A stretch of DNA of 64,000 nt. Source: an uncultured Desulfatiglans sp. (lineage in GTDB: Bacteria > Desulfobacterota > DSM-4660 > Desulfatiglandales > Desulfatiglandaceae). Position numbers and translations under genes: made by a program. Below are positions 36,725-46,202 of the stretch, one piece after another; position 1 is the first letter of the stretch; each line of letters starts with the position of its first letter. The stretch is taken from positions 2,248,628 through 2,312,627 of the forward strand of contig LR026961.1 in NCBI GenBank assembly GCA_900498135.1, given 5' to 3'. Under the pieces are notes generated by a model. That model worked only from the letters and a program-made list of their open reading frames with translations, did no database searches and was not told the origin of the DNA.

Positions 36725-36847
36725 CAAAACGGCGCGGCTCCACTAAACCTCGGTGAGGCGGGTTCTTTCCTGTGCAAAAGCCTTCTCCGAACCGCCGCAA
36801 CGCCGCCTGTCTTCGGTTTGAACGTGACTCAGCGAAAAGGTGATCGT

Positions 36848-38227
36848 ATGACCTTTGAAAAGAGCATCCTCTGTATCGGCGCCGGCTATGTGGGCGGACC
36901 CACCATGGCCGTGATCGCAAATCGCTGCCCGGGCTACCGCGTGACCGTGGTGGACATCGATGCCGAGAAGATTGCGCAGTGGAACTCGGCCGAGCTGCCC
37001 ATCTATGAGCCCGGGCTCGATGAGGTGGTCAAAGCGGCGCGGGGCCGCAACCTCTTCTTCAGCACCGATATGCCGAACGGCATCCGGGAGGCGGACATCA
37101 TCTTTGTGAGCGTCAATACGCCCACCAAACAGTTCGGGGCGGGTGCGGGCATGGCGGCAGATCTCCAGTACTGGGAAAAGACGGCGCGTGAGATCAGGCG
37201 CTATGCGGAGTCGCCCAAGATCATCGTCGAAAAAAGCACCCTGCCTGTCAAGACCGCCAAGGCCATGGAGCGCATCCTCAATACGAGCCGGCACCCTGTC
37301 CGATTCGACGTCCTCTCGAACCCCGAATTTCTGGCCGAGGGGACGGCCATCAAAGATCTGGAGGACCCGGACAGGGTCCTCATCGGGTCTGCCGAAACGC
37401 CGGAAGGGATCCTGGCCAGGGATGAACTCGTGCGGCTTTACGCCCACTGGGTTCCGCGGGAGCGCATCCTCACTTCCAACGTCTGGAGCAGCGAACTGTC
37501 GAAGCTTGTGGCGAATGCCTTCTTGGCCCAGCGGATTTCCTCGATCAACGCCATCAGTGCACTGTGCGAACGGACGGATGCGGATGTGGTCGAGGTGGCC
37601 GAAGCCGTCGGGATGGATCGGCGCGTGGGTCCGAAGTTTTTGAATGCGAGTGTAGGCTTCGGCGGCTCCTGCTTCAAGAAGGATATCCTCAACCTGGTGT
37701 ATCTGTGCCGCTCGTACGGGTTGGAGGAGGTGGCGGATTACTGGCTGGGGGTGCTGCGCATCAACGACTATCAGAAGGACCGGTTCGTGCTGAACATGCT
37801 CGGGGCCATGTTCAATACCTTGGCGGGCAAGCAGATCAGCCTGTTCGGTTTCGCTTTCAAGGCCAACACCGGTGACACCCGGGAGAGCCCCGCCATATTC
37901 GTGGCCCGCAAACTGTTGGAGGAACGCGCTAGGCTGGTGATTTCCGACCCGAAGGCGATCCGGCAGGCACGCCTCGATCTGCGGGATGTCGATGGCGATG
38001 TCCGTTACGAAGAGGATCCCTACGCGGCCGCAGCAGGTTCGGATGCCATCGCTGTCCTGACGGAGTGGGGTCTTTACGCGGACCTCGATTACGATCGGAT
38101 TTTTCGTTCCATGGGAAAACCGGCGTTTATCTTCGACGGAAGGAATATCCTGGACCATTGCCGATTGTTCGAGATGGGCTTCAATGTGTACGCGATCGGC
38201 AAGCCGCCGCTCACCCATTTTATCTGA
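36848..38227 (+). CDS. UDP-glucose 6-dehydrogenase (eukaryote-like form)
   Basis: The 459-residue enzyme oxidises UDP-glucose to UDP-glucuronate with two NAD+. The Rossmann start CIGAGYVGGPTMAVIA and the early WNSAELPIYEPGLDEVV are closest in style to animal/plant UGDH rather than the short bacterial Ugd. SNPEFLAEG, the catalytic cysteine in GFGGSCFKKDI, and FAFKANTGDTRESPA are all present. ATG 36848 follows an AAAGGTG site. The next gene uses its product. Confidence 0.93.
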   Translation: MTFEKSILCIGAGYVGGPTMAVIANRCPGYRVTVVDIDAEKIAQWNSAELPIYEPGLDEVVKAARGRNLFFSTDMPNGIREADIIFVSVNTPTKQFGAGAGMAADLQYWEKTAREIRRYAESPKIIVEKSTLPVKTAKAMERILNTSRHPVRFDVLSNPEFLAEGTAIKDLEDPDRVLIGSAETPEGILARDELVRLYAHWVPRERILTSNVWSSELSKLVANAFLAQRISSINAISALCERTDADVVEVAEAVGMDRRVGPKFLNASVGFGGSCFKKDILNLVYLCRSYGLEEVADYWLGVLRINDYQKDRFVLNMLGAMFNTLAGKQISLFGFAFKANTGDTRESPAIFVARKLLEERARLVISDPKAIRQARLDLRDVDGDVRYEEDPYAAAAGSDAIAVLTEWGLYADLDYDRIFRSMGKPAFIFDGRNILDHCRLFEMGFNVYAIGKPPLTHFI

Positions 38228-38442
38228 GGTCTTTGCCGGGCAAGGTTCTTTCGGCACCAGATCGACGCCGGTTCGTTTCCAAGCCTGTGGGAGGCTTTGC
38301 CTGCTTTTGAGTGGCGCTTTGTGAGATTTTGAACGTTTTTCGTAAAGGGCGGAGACCGGCGGGAAAACGCACGGGAAAAGGTTTTAGCAGGGAAGACCTT
38401 TAGAGGCCGGGGCCGCAGGCTTGCAGTTGACAGGGAGAATGG

Positions 38443-39402
38443 ATGCGCCACTGGCAGAAAAGAATACTGGTTACGGGCGGGGCCGGTTTCCTGGGTTCAC
38501 ATCTTTGCGAGCGTCTGATGGCGGAGGGTCATGATGTCCTCTGCCTCGACAATTTTTTCACGGGCTCCAAACGGAACGTCGCGCACTTGCTCGGCAGGCC
38601 CAATTTCGAACTGCTCCGTCACGATCTCGTGCAGCCCATCCTGCTCGAAGTGGACGAGATCTACAACCTCGCTTGTCCGGCTTCACCGGTTCACTATCAG
38701 TACAATCCCGTCAAAACGGTCAAGACCAGCGTGATGGGCGCTATCAACATGCTCGGATTGGCCAAGCGCGTCAAGGCGAAGATCCTGCAGGCATCCACGA
38801 GCGAGGTGTACGGAGACCCGCAGGAGCATCCGCAGCACGAGACCTATTGGGGGCATGTGAATCCCATCGGTCGGCGGGCCTGTTACGACGAGGGTAAGCG
38901 GTGCGCCGAAACGCTCTTTTTCGACTACCACCGGCAGAACGGCGTCAACATCCGTGTGGCAAGGATCTTCAATACCTACGGCCCTCGAATGCACCCCAAC
39001 GACGGCCGCGTCGTCAGCAATTTCATCGTCCAGGCCTTGAGCGGGAAGCCTATCACCCTGTATGGAGATGGACTGCAGACCCGGTCGTTCTGCTTCGTGG
39101 ACGATCTGATCGAGGGGTTGATGCGCTTGATGGCCGCGCCCGATGATCTGACCGGGCCGGTGAACCTCGGGAATCCAGACGAATTTTCGATCAGGGAGCT
39201 CGCCGAGCAGATCGTCCGCCTCACCGGAAGTTCATCGACGTTCGTTTACGAACCGCGGCCCTGTGATGACCCTTTGCAGCGGCGGCCGGACATCGGGCTG
39301 GCGATGGAACGCCTTGGATGGCGCCCGAGGACCCAACTCGGGGAGGGTTTGGCCAGGACCATCCGCTATTTCAGGGAGACCGTATCGGAATCGAATGGAT
39401 GA
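38443..39402 (+). CDS. UDP-glucuronate decarboxylase (UDP-xylose synthase)
   Basis: A 319-residue extended SDR enzyme. [12 protein letters not shown] binds [24 protein letters not shown] and the catalytic YDEGKRCAE (Tyr-x-x-x-Lys) are the UXS signature. [20 protein letters not shown] completes it. Following the UGDH gene by 215 bases, it converts UDP-glucuronate to UDP-xylose. The pair therefore suggests xylose-containing surface glycans, though no transferase for it is beside them. Confidence 0.92.
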   Translation: MRHWQKRILVTGGAGFLGSHLCERLMAEGHDVLCLDNFFTGSKRNVAHLLGRPNFELLRHDLVQPILLEVDEIYNLACPASPVHYQYNPVKTVKTSVMGAINMLGLAKRVKAKILQASTSEVYGDPQEHPQHETYWGHVNPIGRRACYDEGKRCAETLFFDYHRQNGVNIRVARIFNTYGPRMHPNDGRVVSNFIVQALSGKPITLYGDGLQTRSFCFVDDLIEGLMRLMAAPDDLTGPVNLGNPDEFSIRELAEQIVRLTGSSSTFVYEPRPCDDPLQRRPDIGLAMERLGWRPRTQLGEGLARTIRYFRETVSESNG

Positions 39403-39458
39403 ACCTTTTGATTTTTATGCAAAAGTAACGGTAAGCTCTGCGGGTTGATCATGCTGAA

Positions 39459-39494
39459 AAAAAACCAGCCGCTCAAAGAGCGGCTGGTTTTCAG
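39459..39494. terminator. Bidirectional terminator after the UDP-xylose genes
   Basis: A run of A, then ACCAGCCGCT, loop CAAAG, AGCGGCTGGT and TTTT. The perfect stem of 11-12 pairs has A upstream and T downstream, so it can end transcripts from both sides; the next gene on the minus strand ends at 39735. Confidence 0.88.
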
Positions 39495-39639
39495 GAGGAA
39501 AGAGTGATTTTTGATATAGGTATTCTGCAATATGCTTGCCAAAGTGTTTCCAAGATCCGAAAAAATTAATAATATATTGAAATTATTGCATTATTATTTT
39601 GCGCGCCTTGTTCCGCACCCTCAGCAGGAGACATGAAAG

Positions 39640-39732
39640 GTACAAAATTTTGTACTCGATTTTGGGTTTTCGGAACTTTGATCATGTAATTAATGAATAA
39701 TACGAGATAAATTTTAGTACAAGATTTTGAAC
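39640..39732. promoter_or_regulatory. Two related 16-bp palindromic sites
   Basis: GTACAAAATTTTGTAC (39640-39655) is a perfect 16-bp palindrome. A second, GTACAAGATTTTGAAC (39717-39732), differs at two positions and abuts the 3' end of the response regulator gene. The spacing of 77 bases is near seven helical turns. They lie in a very AT-rich convergent intergenic region. This looks like an operator pair, but no promoter or gene there is obvious. Confidence 0.4.
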
Positions 39733-39734
39733 TG

Positions 39735-41099
39735 TTATAGGGATATCTGGTATTTCTTCATCTTGTGCTGGATCAGACTCTTTGTAATCCCGAGCATCTT
39801 TGCGGCATGGGACTGAACGTTTCCGCACCGCTCCAGCGCGCGCCGGATCATTTTTTCTTCAATGGTTTCGAGGGCCTCCGTAAGAGAGGTGTTGGGTGGT
39901 ATGAAGCGTTCTATATCGAGTTCGGTCTCGGCCTCCACCATTTCCTCCGGCAGGTCGTCCAAGGTGATCAACCGCCCCGGATTCAGGATTACCGCCCGTT
40001 CGATCACGTTTTCGAGCTGCCGAACATTCCCGGGCCATGAGTAGGTGTAAAAGATCTTCCAGACCTCCGGGCTGAGTTCCACGGGTTTCTCGGATGCGTT
40101 TTCGCGATATTTTTCAATAAAATGTTTTACCAGCAGCGGAATGTCGTCGAGCCTTTCCCTGAGCGGGGGCACCTCTATGTTGATGACATTCAGCCGGTAG
40201 AAAAGATCTTCTCTGAAGATGCCCTCGGCGACGTCGTCTTTGATATTACGGTTGGAGGCGGAAATCACGCGCACGTCCACCTTGATGGTTTTGGTTCCGC
40301 CGACCCGCTCGAATTCCATCTCCTGCAGGACGCGCAAGAGCTTTACCTGAAGGGAGGCCGGCATATCACCCACCTCGTCGAGGAATAGTGTCCCGCCGTC
40401 GGCAACCTCAAACCGTCCTTTGCGCATGGCGACGGCCCCGGTAAAGGCGCCTTTTTCATGGCCGAACAGTTCGCTTTCAAGCAGCGTTTCCGTCAGGGCA
40501 CCACAGTTGATCGAGACGAAAGGGAGGTCTTTTCGGGGGCTTCCATAGTGAATGGCCTTGGCGATCAACTCCTTGCCGGTTCCGGAGGGTCCGCTGATCA
40601 AAACGGATGCCCTGGAATGCGAGACCTTTTCGATCAGGTCATAGACCTTGAGCATAACCTTGCTCTTGCCGATGATATTTCCGTAACGGAAACGGTCTGA
40701 CAGGGCTTTCGTGAGAAACCGGTTCTGCTTGATGAGCCGATGATTTTCGAGGGCCTTCTTGACGGTCAGTTTGAGCTGTTCGTTCTCGAATGGCTTCGTG
40801 ATATAATCATATGCTTGTTTTTTCATGGCCTCCACGGCCATTTCGATCGTCCCGTAGGCCGTCATCATGATCACGGGGAGATCAGGCTGAATCTTCTTGG
40901 CCGTTTCGAGGAGTTCCATGCCGCTCATCCCCGGCATCTTCATGTCGGTGACCAGAAGATCCAGATCCGATTCCTCGATCAGCCGGATGGCATCGAATCC
41001 ATTTTGGGCCGTGATGATCTCGTAGCCTTCGGAGGCCAGCAAGGCCTCCATGACGACCAGATAATTCTTTTCGTCATCGACGATCAGAATGGTCTCCAT
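39735..41099 (-). CDS. NtrC-type sigma-54 response regulator
   Basis: A 454-residue activator. Receiver 1-120 ([11 protein letters not shown]; acceptor aspartate in [14 protein letters not shown]). AAA+ domain 145-375 with Walker A GPSGTGKE, the sigma-54 contact loop GAFTGA, and Walker [11 protein letters not shown]-terminal Fis-type helix-turn-helix ([20 protein letters not shown]). Its kinase gene lies upstream on the same strand, but with repeat copy F in the 268-base gap. Target genes are unknown; the pilin sigma-54 promoter is a candidate. Confidence 0.93.
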   Translation of the reverse strand: METILIVDDEKNYLVVMEALLASEGYEIITAQNGFDAIRLIEESDLDLLVTDMKMPGMSGMELLETAKKIQPDLPVIMMTAYGTIEMAVEAMKKQAYDYITKPFENEQLKLTVKKALENHRLIKQNRFLTKALSDRFRYGNIIGKSKVMLKVYDLIEKVSHSRASVLISGPSGTGKELIAKAIHYGSPRKDLPFVSINCGALTETLLESELFGHEKGAFTGAVAMRKGRFEVADGGTLFLDEVGDMPASLQVKLLRVLQEMEFERVGGTKTIKVDVRVISASNRNIKDDVAEGIFREDLFYRLNVINIEVPPLRERLDDIPLLVKHFIEKYRENASEKPVELSPEVWKIFYTYSWPGNVRQLENVIERAVILNPGRLITLDDLPEEMVEAETELDIERFIPPNTSLTEALETIEEKMIRRALERCGNVQSHAAKMLGITKSLIQHKMKKYQISL

Positions 41100-41131
41100 G
41101 AGAATAAATCCTCTCGCTTTTTCCAGGTCGT

Positions 41132-41358
41132 ATCCATCCGGAAATGATTTCCCGGTAGAACCCAGTTTCCAATCCGGAAATGAGGATTTTTCTTTACACC
41201 CTTCGGGCGCTCAGTCCCACCGCTTCGCGGCGGGTCCCGGTTTGGACAATATCAATGAAATCAAGTATTTGCACGGAGGCGACCTGCAGGTCGCCGCACA
41301 AGCAAACGAGCAGATTGACGCCGAGATTGGCCAAAAAGACCATACCCGGATGGAAACC
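41132..41358 (-). repeat. Dispersed intergenic repeat, copy F
   Basis: Well-preserved reverse copy with one hairpin module (CACCCTTCGGGCG; CCCACCGCTTCGCGGCGGG) and an intact inner palindrome GGCGACCTGCAGGTCGCC. The extra tail with CATCCGGAAATGATTTCCC is present at the left. It lies inside a two-component operon, between the kinase stop and the regulator start. Confidence 0.9.
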
Positions 41359-41367
41359 AGTTTATAT

Positions 41368-42870
41368 TCACAGGGGCTCCTTGGGCAGTCTGATCGTTAC
41401 ACGGGTGCCGGTCTTCTCCTCGCTTTCGATCGCGATGGTTCCTTGGTGCCCCTCGATGATGTTTCGTACAATGGAGAGTCCGAGCCCGGAGCCCCGGTCC
41501 TTGCAGGTGAAAAATGGGTCGAAGATGCGGGCCAGGTTCTCTTCGCTGATCCCGCAACCGGTATCCTCGATGTCGAGGCGGTAGTATCCGTCTTCGACGC
41601 CGGCATGGACCCGCATCTCTCCCCCTTGTTCCATGGCCTGGACGGCATTGATGAAGATGTTCAAGAAGGCCCTGTAGAGCAGGTCAGGGTCGGCCTTGAG
41701 CGGCATAGCCCGGCCGTTTAGATCGTGTTGCACACGGATGCCATGCTTCTCGAATTCGGGCGACAGGAAGACCAGGTTTTTGCGGAGGATGTCTTCGAGT
41801 TGAATGTCACGGAGCCTGGGGGTCTGGGGGCGTGCAAAATCCAAGAACTCCGTGACGATATTGTTGAGCCGGCTGGACTCCTCCACGATGACACCGCAAA
41901 GCATCTTTTGATGTTCACGGATCTCGGGCATGCCGCCCAGAAACTCCGCCGTGCTGCGGATGATGCCCAGGGGATTCCGGATTTCGTGGGAGACCCCCGC
42001 GACCATCTGGCCGAGGGCGGCCAACCGTTCGGCCTGGTTCAGCTGGGACTCCAGTTCACGCTGCTGGCGGGTCCGCTCCTGGAGGATGTTCTCCGCCTTG
42101 CGTACGATCAGCAGCAGCACGACGAAGATCAGCCCCATAATCAGGATCGAGAGGCCGAACACCAGGTACTGAAATCGAACGATGGACTCGTATTCCTCCG
42201 ACAGGTCCTGGATCAGCTCGAAAACGCCGAGAACGTACCCCTTGTCGCCGGTGAACGGGTCCGCACCCCGGAAAGGGATGTAGGTTCGAAGCTTTTTTTC
42301 CCCTCCGAAGATCTCGATCCCGAGACCCCATAGGTCGTCCCCTTCTGAAATCAGCCCCGATGTGGTTTCACCGAGGACGGCCCTTTTGTAGCCAAGGCTT
42401 TCATGGGCCTTTTTCCCCAGGAGGCGGGTGTCGGTGCTGTAGGCGATCACCCCCTTGCCGATGTCGTAGATGTTGACGAGATCGATCTTGAAGCTGTGGA
42501 TGGTATTGCGGACGATCCGGTCCATCCACTCATTCTGTTTCTGCTCTCTGAGCCGAATCATGCCATAGCGGCCTGTCACCGGGAGAACGAAATTCTGGAA
42601 TACCTGGTGATCCAGATTCTGCCCCAACAGCCGTGCGTAGTTCTCGTAGCTTTGCATCAGGATGTCCTTGGCCTGCCGCGAGATGACCACCGATAAGGGG
42701 AAGCTGAAAAGCATCAGGACGACGAAGCTGGCATAGGCGAAGAATTTGACGAGCCTGAACTGCTGCCCGGCGGCCGGGGCACCGGGGCGGTCGGACGCTG
42801 GTTTTCCTTGACGCGTGTCCGGTGTGCCCGAGGCGTTGTTCGTGGCGTCGTGTGTGTTTCGTGGCTTCAG
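41368..42870 (-). CDS. Membrane sensor histidine kinase, probable CTG start
   Basis: A kinase with one membrane segment near the N-terminus, a periplasmic sensor (about 165 residues), a second membrane segment (YLVFGLSILIMGLIFVVLLL), an H-box AGVSHEIRNPLG and an HATPase (NIFINAVQAM; DTGCGIS; GSGLGLSIVRN). The first ATG (42714) falls inside the first membrane helix, whose in-frame upstream part reads FRLVKFFAYASFVV. No ATG, GTG or TTG lies between there and the preceding stop, but CTG 42870 has AGGAG eight bases upstream, giving 500 residues. It pairs with the NtrC-type gene downstream. Confidence 0.85.
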   Translation of the reverse strand: MKPRNTHDATNNASGTPDTRQGKPASDRPGAPAAGQQFRLVKFFAYASFVVLMLFSFPLSVVISRQAKDILMQSYENYARLLGQNLDHQVFQNFVLPVTGRYGMIRLREQKQNEWMDRIVRNTIHSFKIDLVNIYDIGKGVIAYSTDTRLLGKKAHESLGYKRAVLGETTSGLISEGDDLWGLGIEIFGGEKKLRTYIPFRGADPFTGDKGYVLGVFELIQDLSEEYESIVRFQYLVFGLSILIMGLIFVVLLLIVRKAENILQERTRQQRELESQLNQAERLAALGQMVAGVSHEIRNPLGIIRSTAEFLGGMPEIREHQKMLCGVIVEESSRLNNIVTEFLDFARPQTPRLRDIQLEDILRKNLVFLSPEFEKHGIRVQHDLNGRAMPLKADPDLLYRAFLNIFINAVQAMEQGGEMRVHAGVEDGYYRLDIEDTGCGISEENLARIFDPFFTCKDRGSGLGLSIVRNIIEGHQGTIAIESEEKTGTRVTIRLPKEPL

Positions 42871-42989
42871 AGAGGGCGCTCCTGCTGAGAGATGGTTTTT
42901 ACAAACCTATAAACAAAATATATTAAAAGGAAAAATGGGGCGGGTCAACCGCATATAATTTGAGATCCAGTGGGATCGATGCTAGACTT

Positions 42990-43156
42990 GTTTCCGTCCG
43001 AAAATGGTGTTCAATCTCGGCGTCAATCTGCGCGTTTGCTTGTGCGGCGACCTGCAGGTCGCCTCCGCGCAGACGCTTGATTTCCTTGATATTGGCCAAA
43101 AATCCTCATTTCCGGATTGGAAACTGGGTTCTACCGGGAAATCATTTCCGGATGGA
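42990..43156 (+). repeat. Dispersed intergenic repeat, copy G
   Basis: Core-only copy (no hairpin module) in forward orientation with the intact inner palindrome GCGACCTGCAGGTCGC, terminal inverted repeats GTTTCCGTCCGAAAATGG and TCATTTCCGGATTGGAAAC, and the extra tail ending ATTTCCGGATGG. It is preceded by CTAGACTT. Confidence 0.88.
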
Positions 43157-43165
43157 TCTAGACTT

Positions 43166-43354
43166 GTTTCCATCCGGAAAGGGTTTTATTGGTCAATCTC
43201 GGGGTTGATCCGCACGGCTGCTTTTCCGGCGACGTGCAGATCGCCTCTGCGAAAACGATTGGTCTCCTTGATATTGTAAAAATAGGGACCCGCCCCGCAG
43301 GGGCGGGACTGAGCACCCGAAGGGTGTGAAGAAATGTCCTCGTTCCCGGATGGG
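43166..43354 (+). repeat. Dispersed intergenic repeat, copy H
   Basis: Second forward copy, directly after copy G and likewise preceded by CTAGACTT, so the two look like a tandem duplication that later diverged. It carries one hairpin module (CCCGCCCCGCAGGGGCGGG; CACCCGAAGGGTG). The inner palindrome is altered (GCGACGTGCAGATCGC). Confidence 0.85.
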
Positions 43355-43435
43355 CGGGAGAGTCGTGTCCCTGCGGGAACCGGAGCAGATCGTACAATAG
43401 GCGGGTGCAGCAGGTGATTCGGATGGGGGGCGAGA

Positions 43436-44752
43436 TTGGGGGTATTTGAGAAGAGTACAGCAGGGTTGCATGAAAGGCTTCAAAACCTGCCTTTCATGCT
43501 TTATGCGGATGCATCGGGCAATATCTACGAACACCCTTATCTTCGGATGGTCGGCTTCTCAGGCCAAGGCCCCACCCCTCTCGAGGCGGAGGTCCTGACC
43601 GAAATGCCCGAATTCAGCAAACTGTTCTTCATCCCGGGCTGCCCTCCCTTCGGACTCGATCCGGAGACAGGCCGAACGGAACTCGTTCTGGAGGAGGAAA
43701 CAGCCACGGGTCTGGAGCCCGTCTGCGCCGTGGCCGCTTTTCTGGAGCCGGGCTGGCTCCGCAGCCATCTGCCTGCGGCGGACTATCGCAGCAAGGATTA
43801 CACCTTGCCGATGTGGGCCTATACGGCGGTGGGCTCGCTGGAGGACCGGTATTGGGCGGCCGGTTTCCAGATCGAGTACAATCACAAATGGGATCCCCGC
43901 TACTACGACGATGACGAACTACTGCCTGCTATCAGGAGCTACCGCCGGGAGCACGGCCTAGGGCCTCTCGCGCGGCATCTCGTCCAATGTGCCACCAAGA
44001 ACCACTGTTTCGCCGCCAAGAACCTCTTCCTCGGCCGATGGGAGGCCCCGCTGCCGGTGAGCCGCTCATGCAACGCCGCCTGCCTTGGGTGTCTTTCTTT
44101 TCAGCCGGAGGGGTTTACCGAGGCCTCCCACGAGCGGCTTTCCTTCAGGCCGGACCCGGCCGAAGTCGTCGCCCTCGCTGTGCGGCACCTGGAGACGGCG
44201 CCCGAGGCAATCATGAGTTTTGGGCAGGGGTGCGAAGGGGAGCCTTTGACGGAATACCGCCTGATGGGTGAGAGCATCGTTCAAATTCGCCGGCTGACGG
44301 GGAAGGGGACGATCAACCTGAATACGAACGGGAGCTGGCCTGGGCGGGTGCGTCACGTAATCGGCTGTGGCCTGGATTCGATTCGCATCAGCCTGAACAG
44401 CGCGCGGGCGGATTTCTACGAGGCCTATTACCGACCGAAGGGCTACAGCTTCGCCGACGTGGTTGAGAGCATCCGCCTCTCCCGTGCCGCCGGCCTCTAC
44501 ACGATGATCAACTATCTGGTCTTTCCTGGCATCACCGATCAGGAGGCGGAGTTCACAGCCTTGGAGGAACTGGTGCTGGCGACGGATCTGAACTTCATCC
44601 ACCTGAAGAACCTCTGCATCGACCCCCAGCAATACCTCGCGCACATGCCCGTTTCGTCCTCCCCTGCCATGGGGATGCGCGTGTTTGTCGGCCGCCTGCG
44701 GCAGGAACTGCCGCAGGTCCAGTTGGGTTATTTCAACCAGCCCGTCCGGTGA
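43436..44752 (+). CDS. Radical SAM protein with an unusual N-terminal domain
   Basis: A 438-residue protein. The first 205 residues form a separate domain of unknown type (ends near VQCATKNHCFAAKNLFLG). The radical SAM core has the CxxxCxxC cluster motif SRSCNAACLGC near residue 213, and continues with FGQGCEGEPL and LNTNGSWPG. Substrate is not evident. TTG 43436 is the likely start (GGGGGCGAGA upstream). It converges on purD with only one base between stops. Confidence 0.8.
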   Translation: MGVFEKSTAGLHERLQNLPFMLYADASGNIYEHPYLRMVGFSGQGPTPLEAEVLTEMPEFSKLFFIPGCPPFGLDPETGRTELVLEEETATGLEPVCAVAAFLEPGWLRSHLPAADYRSKDYTLPMWAYTAVGSLEDRYWAAGFQIEYNHKWDPRYYDDDELLPAIRSYRREHGLGPLARHLVQCATKNHCFAAKNLFLGRWEAPLPVSRSCNAACLGCLSFQPEGFTEASHERLSFRPDPAEVVALAVRHLETAPEAIMSFGQGCEGEPLTEYRLMGESIVQIRRLTGKGTINLNTNGSWPGRVRHVIGCGLDSIRISLNSARADFYEAYYRPKGYSFADVVESIRLSRAAGLYTMINYLVFPGITDQEAEFTALEELVLATDLNFIHLKNLCIDPQQYLAHMPVSSSPAMGMRVFVGRLRQELPQVQLGYFNQPVR

Positions 44753-44753
44753 T

Positions 44754-46049
44754 TCAGTTCCCTCCGGCCTGTTCGCGTTCTACGGCCCGGTACCCGATGT
44801 CCGTTCGGTAATAAACGCCGTCCCAATGGATACGCTCGATATGTGCGTAAGCCTTGGCCTGGGCCTCGCGCACAGTCCGCCCCAGAGCGGTCACACACAG
44901 GACACGCCCTCCGGCTGTGATTACCGCATCGTTCTGAAAGACGGTGCCGCTGTGAAAGACCTTCACATCGTCCGGGGCCTTCTCGTCGAGCCCGTTGATG
45001 GGGTCGCCCTTGCGGTAGGAGATTGGATACCCGCCGGCCGCCATCACGACCCCCAGGGCGGCGCGTTGATCCCACTGGATGGACGCGCCGTCCAGGCGGT
45101 TTTCCAGGCAGGCGAGGCACAGGTCCGCCAGATCGGACTGAAGGCGCATCACGATCGGCTGCGTTTCGGGATCGCCGAAGCGGCAGTTGTACTCGAGGAC
45201 CTTCGGGTTTCCATCCGTACCGATCATCAGGCCGGCATACAAAAAACCGGTGTAAGGGGTCCCTTCCAGGGCCATTCCGCGCACGGTCGGTTCGATCACC
45301 TCGCGCATGACCCGCTGGTAGACGTGGTCCGATACGACCGGAGCGGGGGAGTAGGCCCCCATCCCCCCGGTGTTGGGCCCTTGGTCGCCGTCATCCCGTG
45401 CCTTGTGATCCTGGCTGGTGGCGAGCGGCAGGATCGATTCGCCGCCTACCATCACCGTGAAGCTGGCCTCTTCGCCCGCGAGAAATTCTTCGATCACGAC
45501 CGTTTTCCCCGCATCACCGAAAGCGGCGCCCGAAAGCATTTCCTCGGTTGTACGGACAGCCTCTTCCGGGGTGGTTACGATGACGACCCCTTTCCCGGCT
45601 GCCAGGCCGTCCGCCTTGATCACCAGGGGGAGGGCGGCCTTTTCGATAAAGGCCCTGGCGGCTGTGAGTTCGGTGAAGGCGCCGTAGGCGGCGGTCGGAA
45701 TGTTGTGACGCGCCATGAAGTCCTTGGCGAACCGCTTCGAACCCTCGAGGCGGGCGGCCTGTGCGCTTGGGCCGAAGCAAGCCAGCCCGCGGGCCCTGAA
45801 ATGATCCGTGATACCGGCGACCAGGGGGGCCTCGGGGCCTACAACCGTCAAGCCGATCTTTTGGCGGGCGGCGAAAGACGCCAGGGCGTCGATGTCATCC
45901 GATGGGATCGGAAGGTTTTCCACCCCCCGTTCCATGGCGGTTCCGGCATTCCCGGGGGCGACGAAGACCCTTCGTATGCTTCCGGATTGGGCCAATTTCC
46001 AGGCCAAGGCGTGTTCACGGCCACCTCCGCCGACGACCAATACGTCCAT
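44754..46049 (-). CDS. purD: Phosphoribosylamine-glycine ligase
   Basis: The 431-residue ATP-grasp enzyme makes glycinamide ribonucleotide in purine synthesis. VLVVGGGGREHALAWKL, PEAPLVAGI, IKADGLAAGKGVVI and LEYNCRFGDPETQP are diagnostic. ATG 46049 is chosen since AAAGGAAAAG lies upstream and the family starts at this point; longer frames extend 37 codons but lack a site. The end abuts the convergent radical SAM gene. Confidence 0.95.
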   Translation of the reverse strand: MDVLVVGGGGREHALAWKLAQSGSIRRVFVAPGNAGTAMERGVENLPIPSDDIDALASFAARQKIGLTVVGPEAPLVAGITDHFRARGLACFGPSAQAARLEGSKRFAKDFMARHNIPTAAYGAFTELTAARAFIEKAALPLVIKADGLAAGKGVVIVTTPEEAVRTTEEMLSGAAFGDAGKTVVIEEFLAGEEASFTVMVGGESILPLATSQDHKARDDGDQGPNTGGMGAYSPAPVVSDHVYQRVMREVIEPTVRGMALEGTPYTGFLYAGLMIGTDGNPKVLEYNCRFGDPETQPIVMRLQSDLADLCLACLENRLDGASIQWDQRAALGVVMAAGGYPISYRKGDPINGLDEKAPDDVKVFHSGTVFQNDAVITAGGRVLCVTALGRTVREAQAKAYAHIERIHWDGVYYRTDIGYRAVEREQAGGN

Positions 46050-46202
46050 TTTGCTTTTCCTTTCGAACAGTTGATTAATTGACCGGGCGAGTATATCAGG
46101 ATGTGCCGTGGTGTCAAGGCGCAGTTGAGCGGGATGTGTACCGAAGTCGCAAAGGTTCATCGATCAGAAGCCGGGTCGCCGCCGTATAACCCTGTGAGAG
46201 GT

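Noticed and set aside
36743..38257. 504-codon frame antisense to the UGDH gene
   Set aside because: Shadow of the real gene; low-complexity, family-less product.
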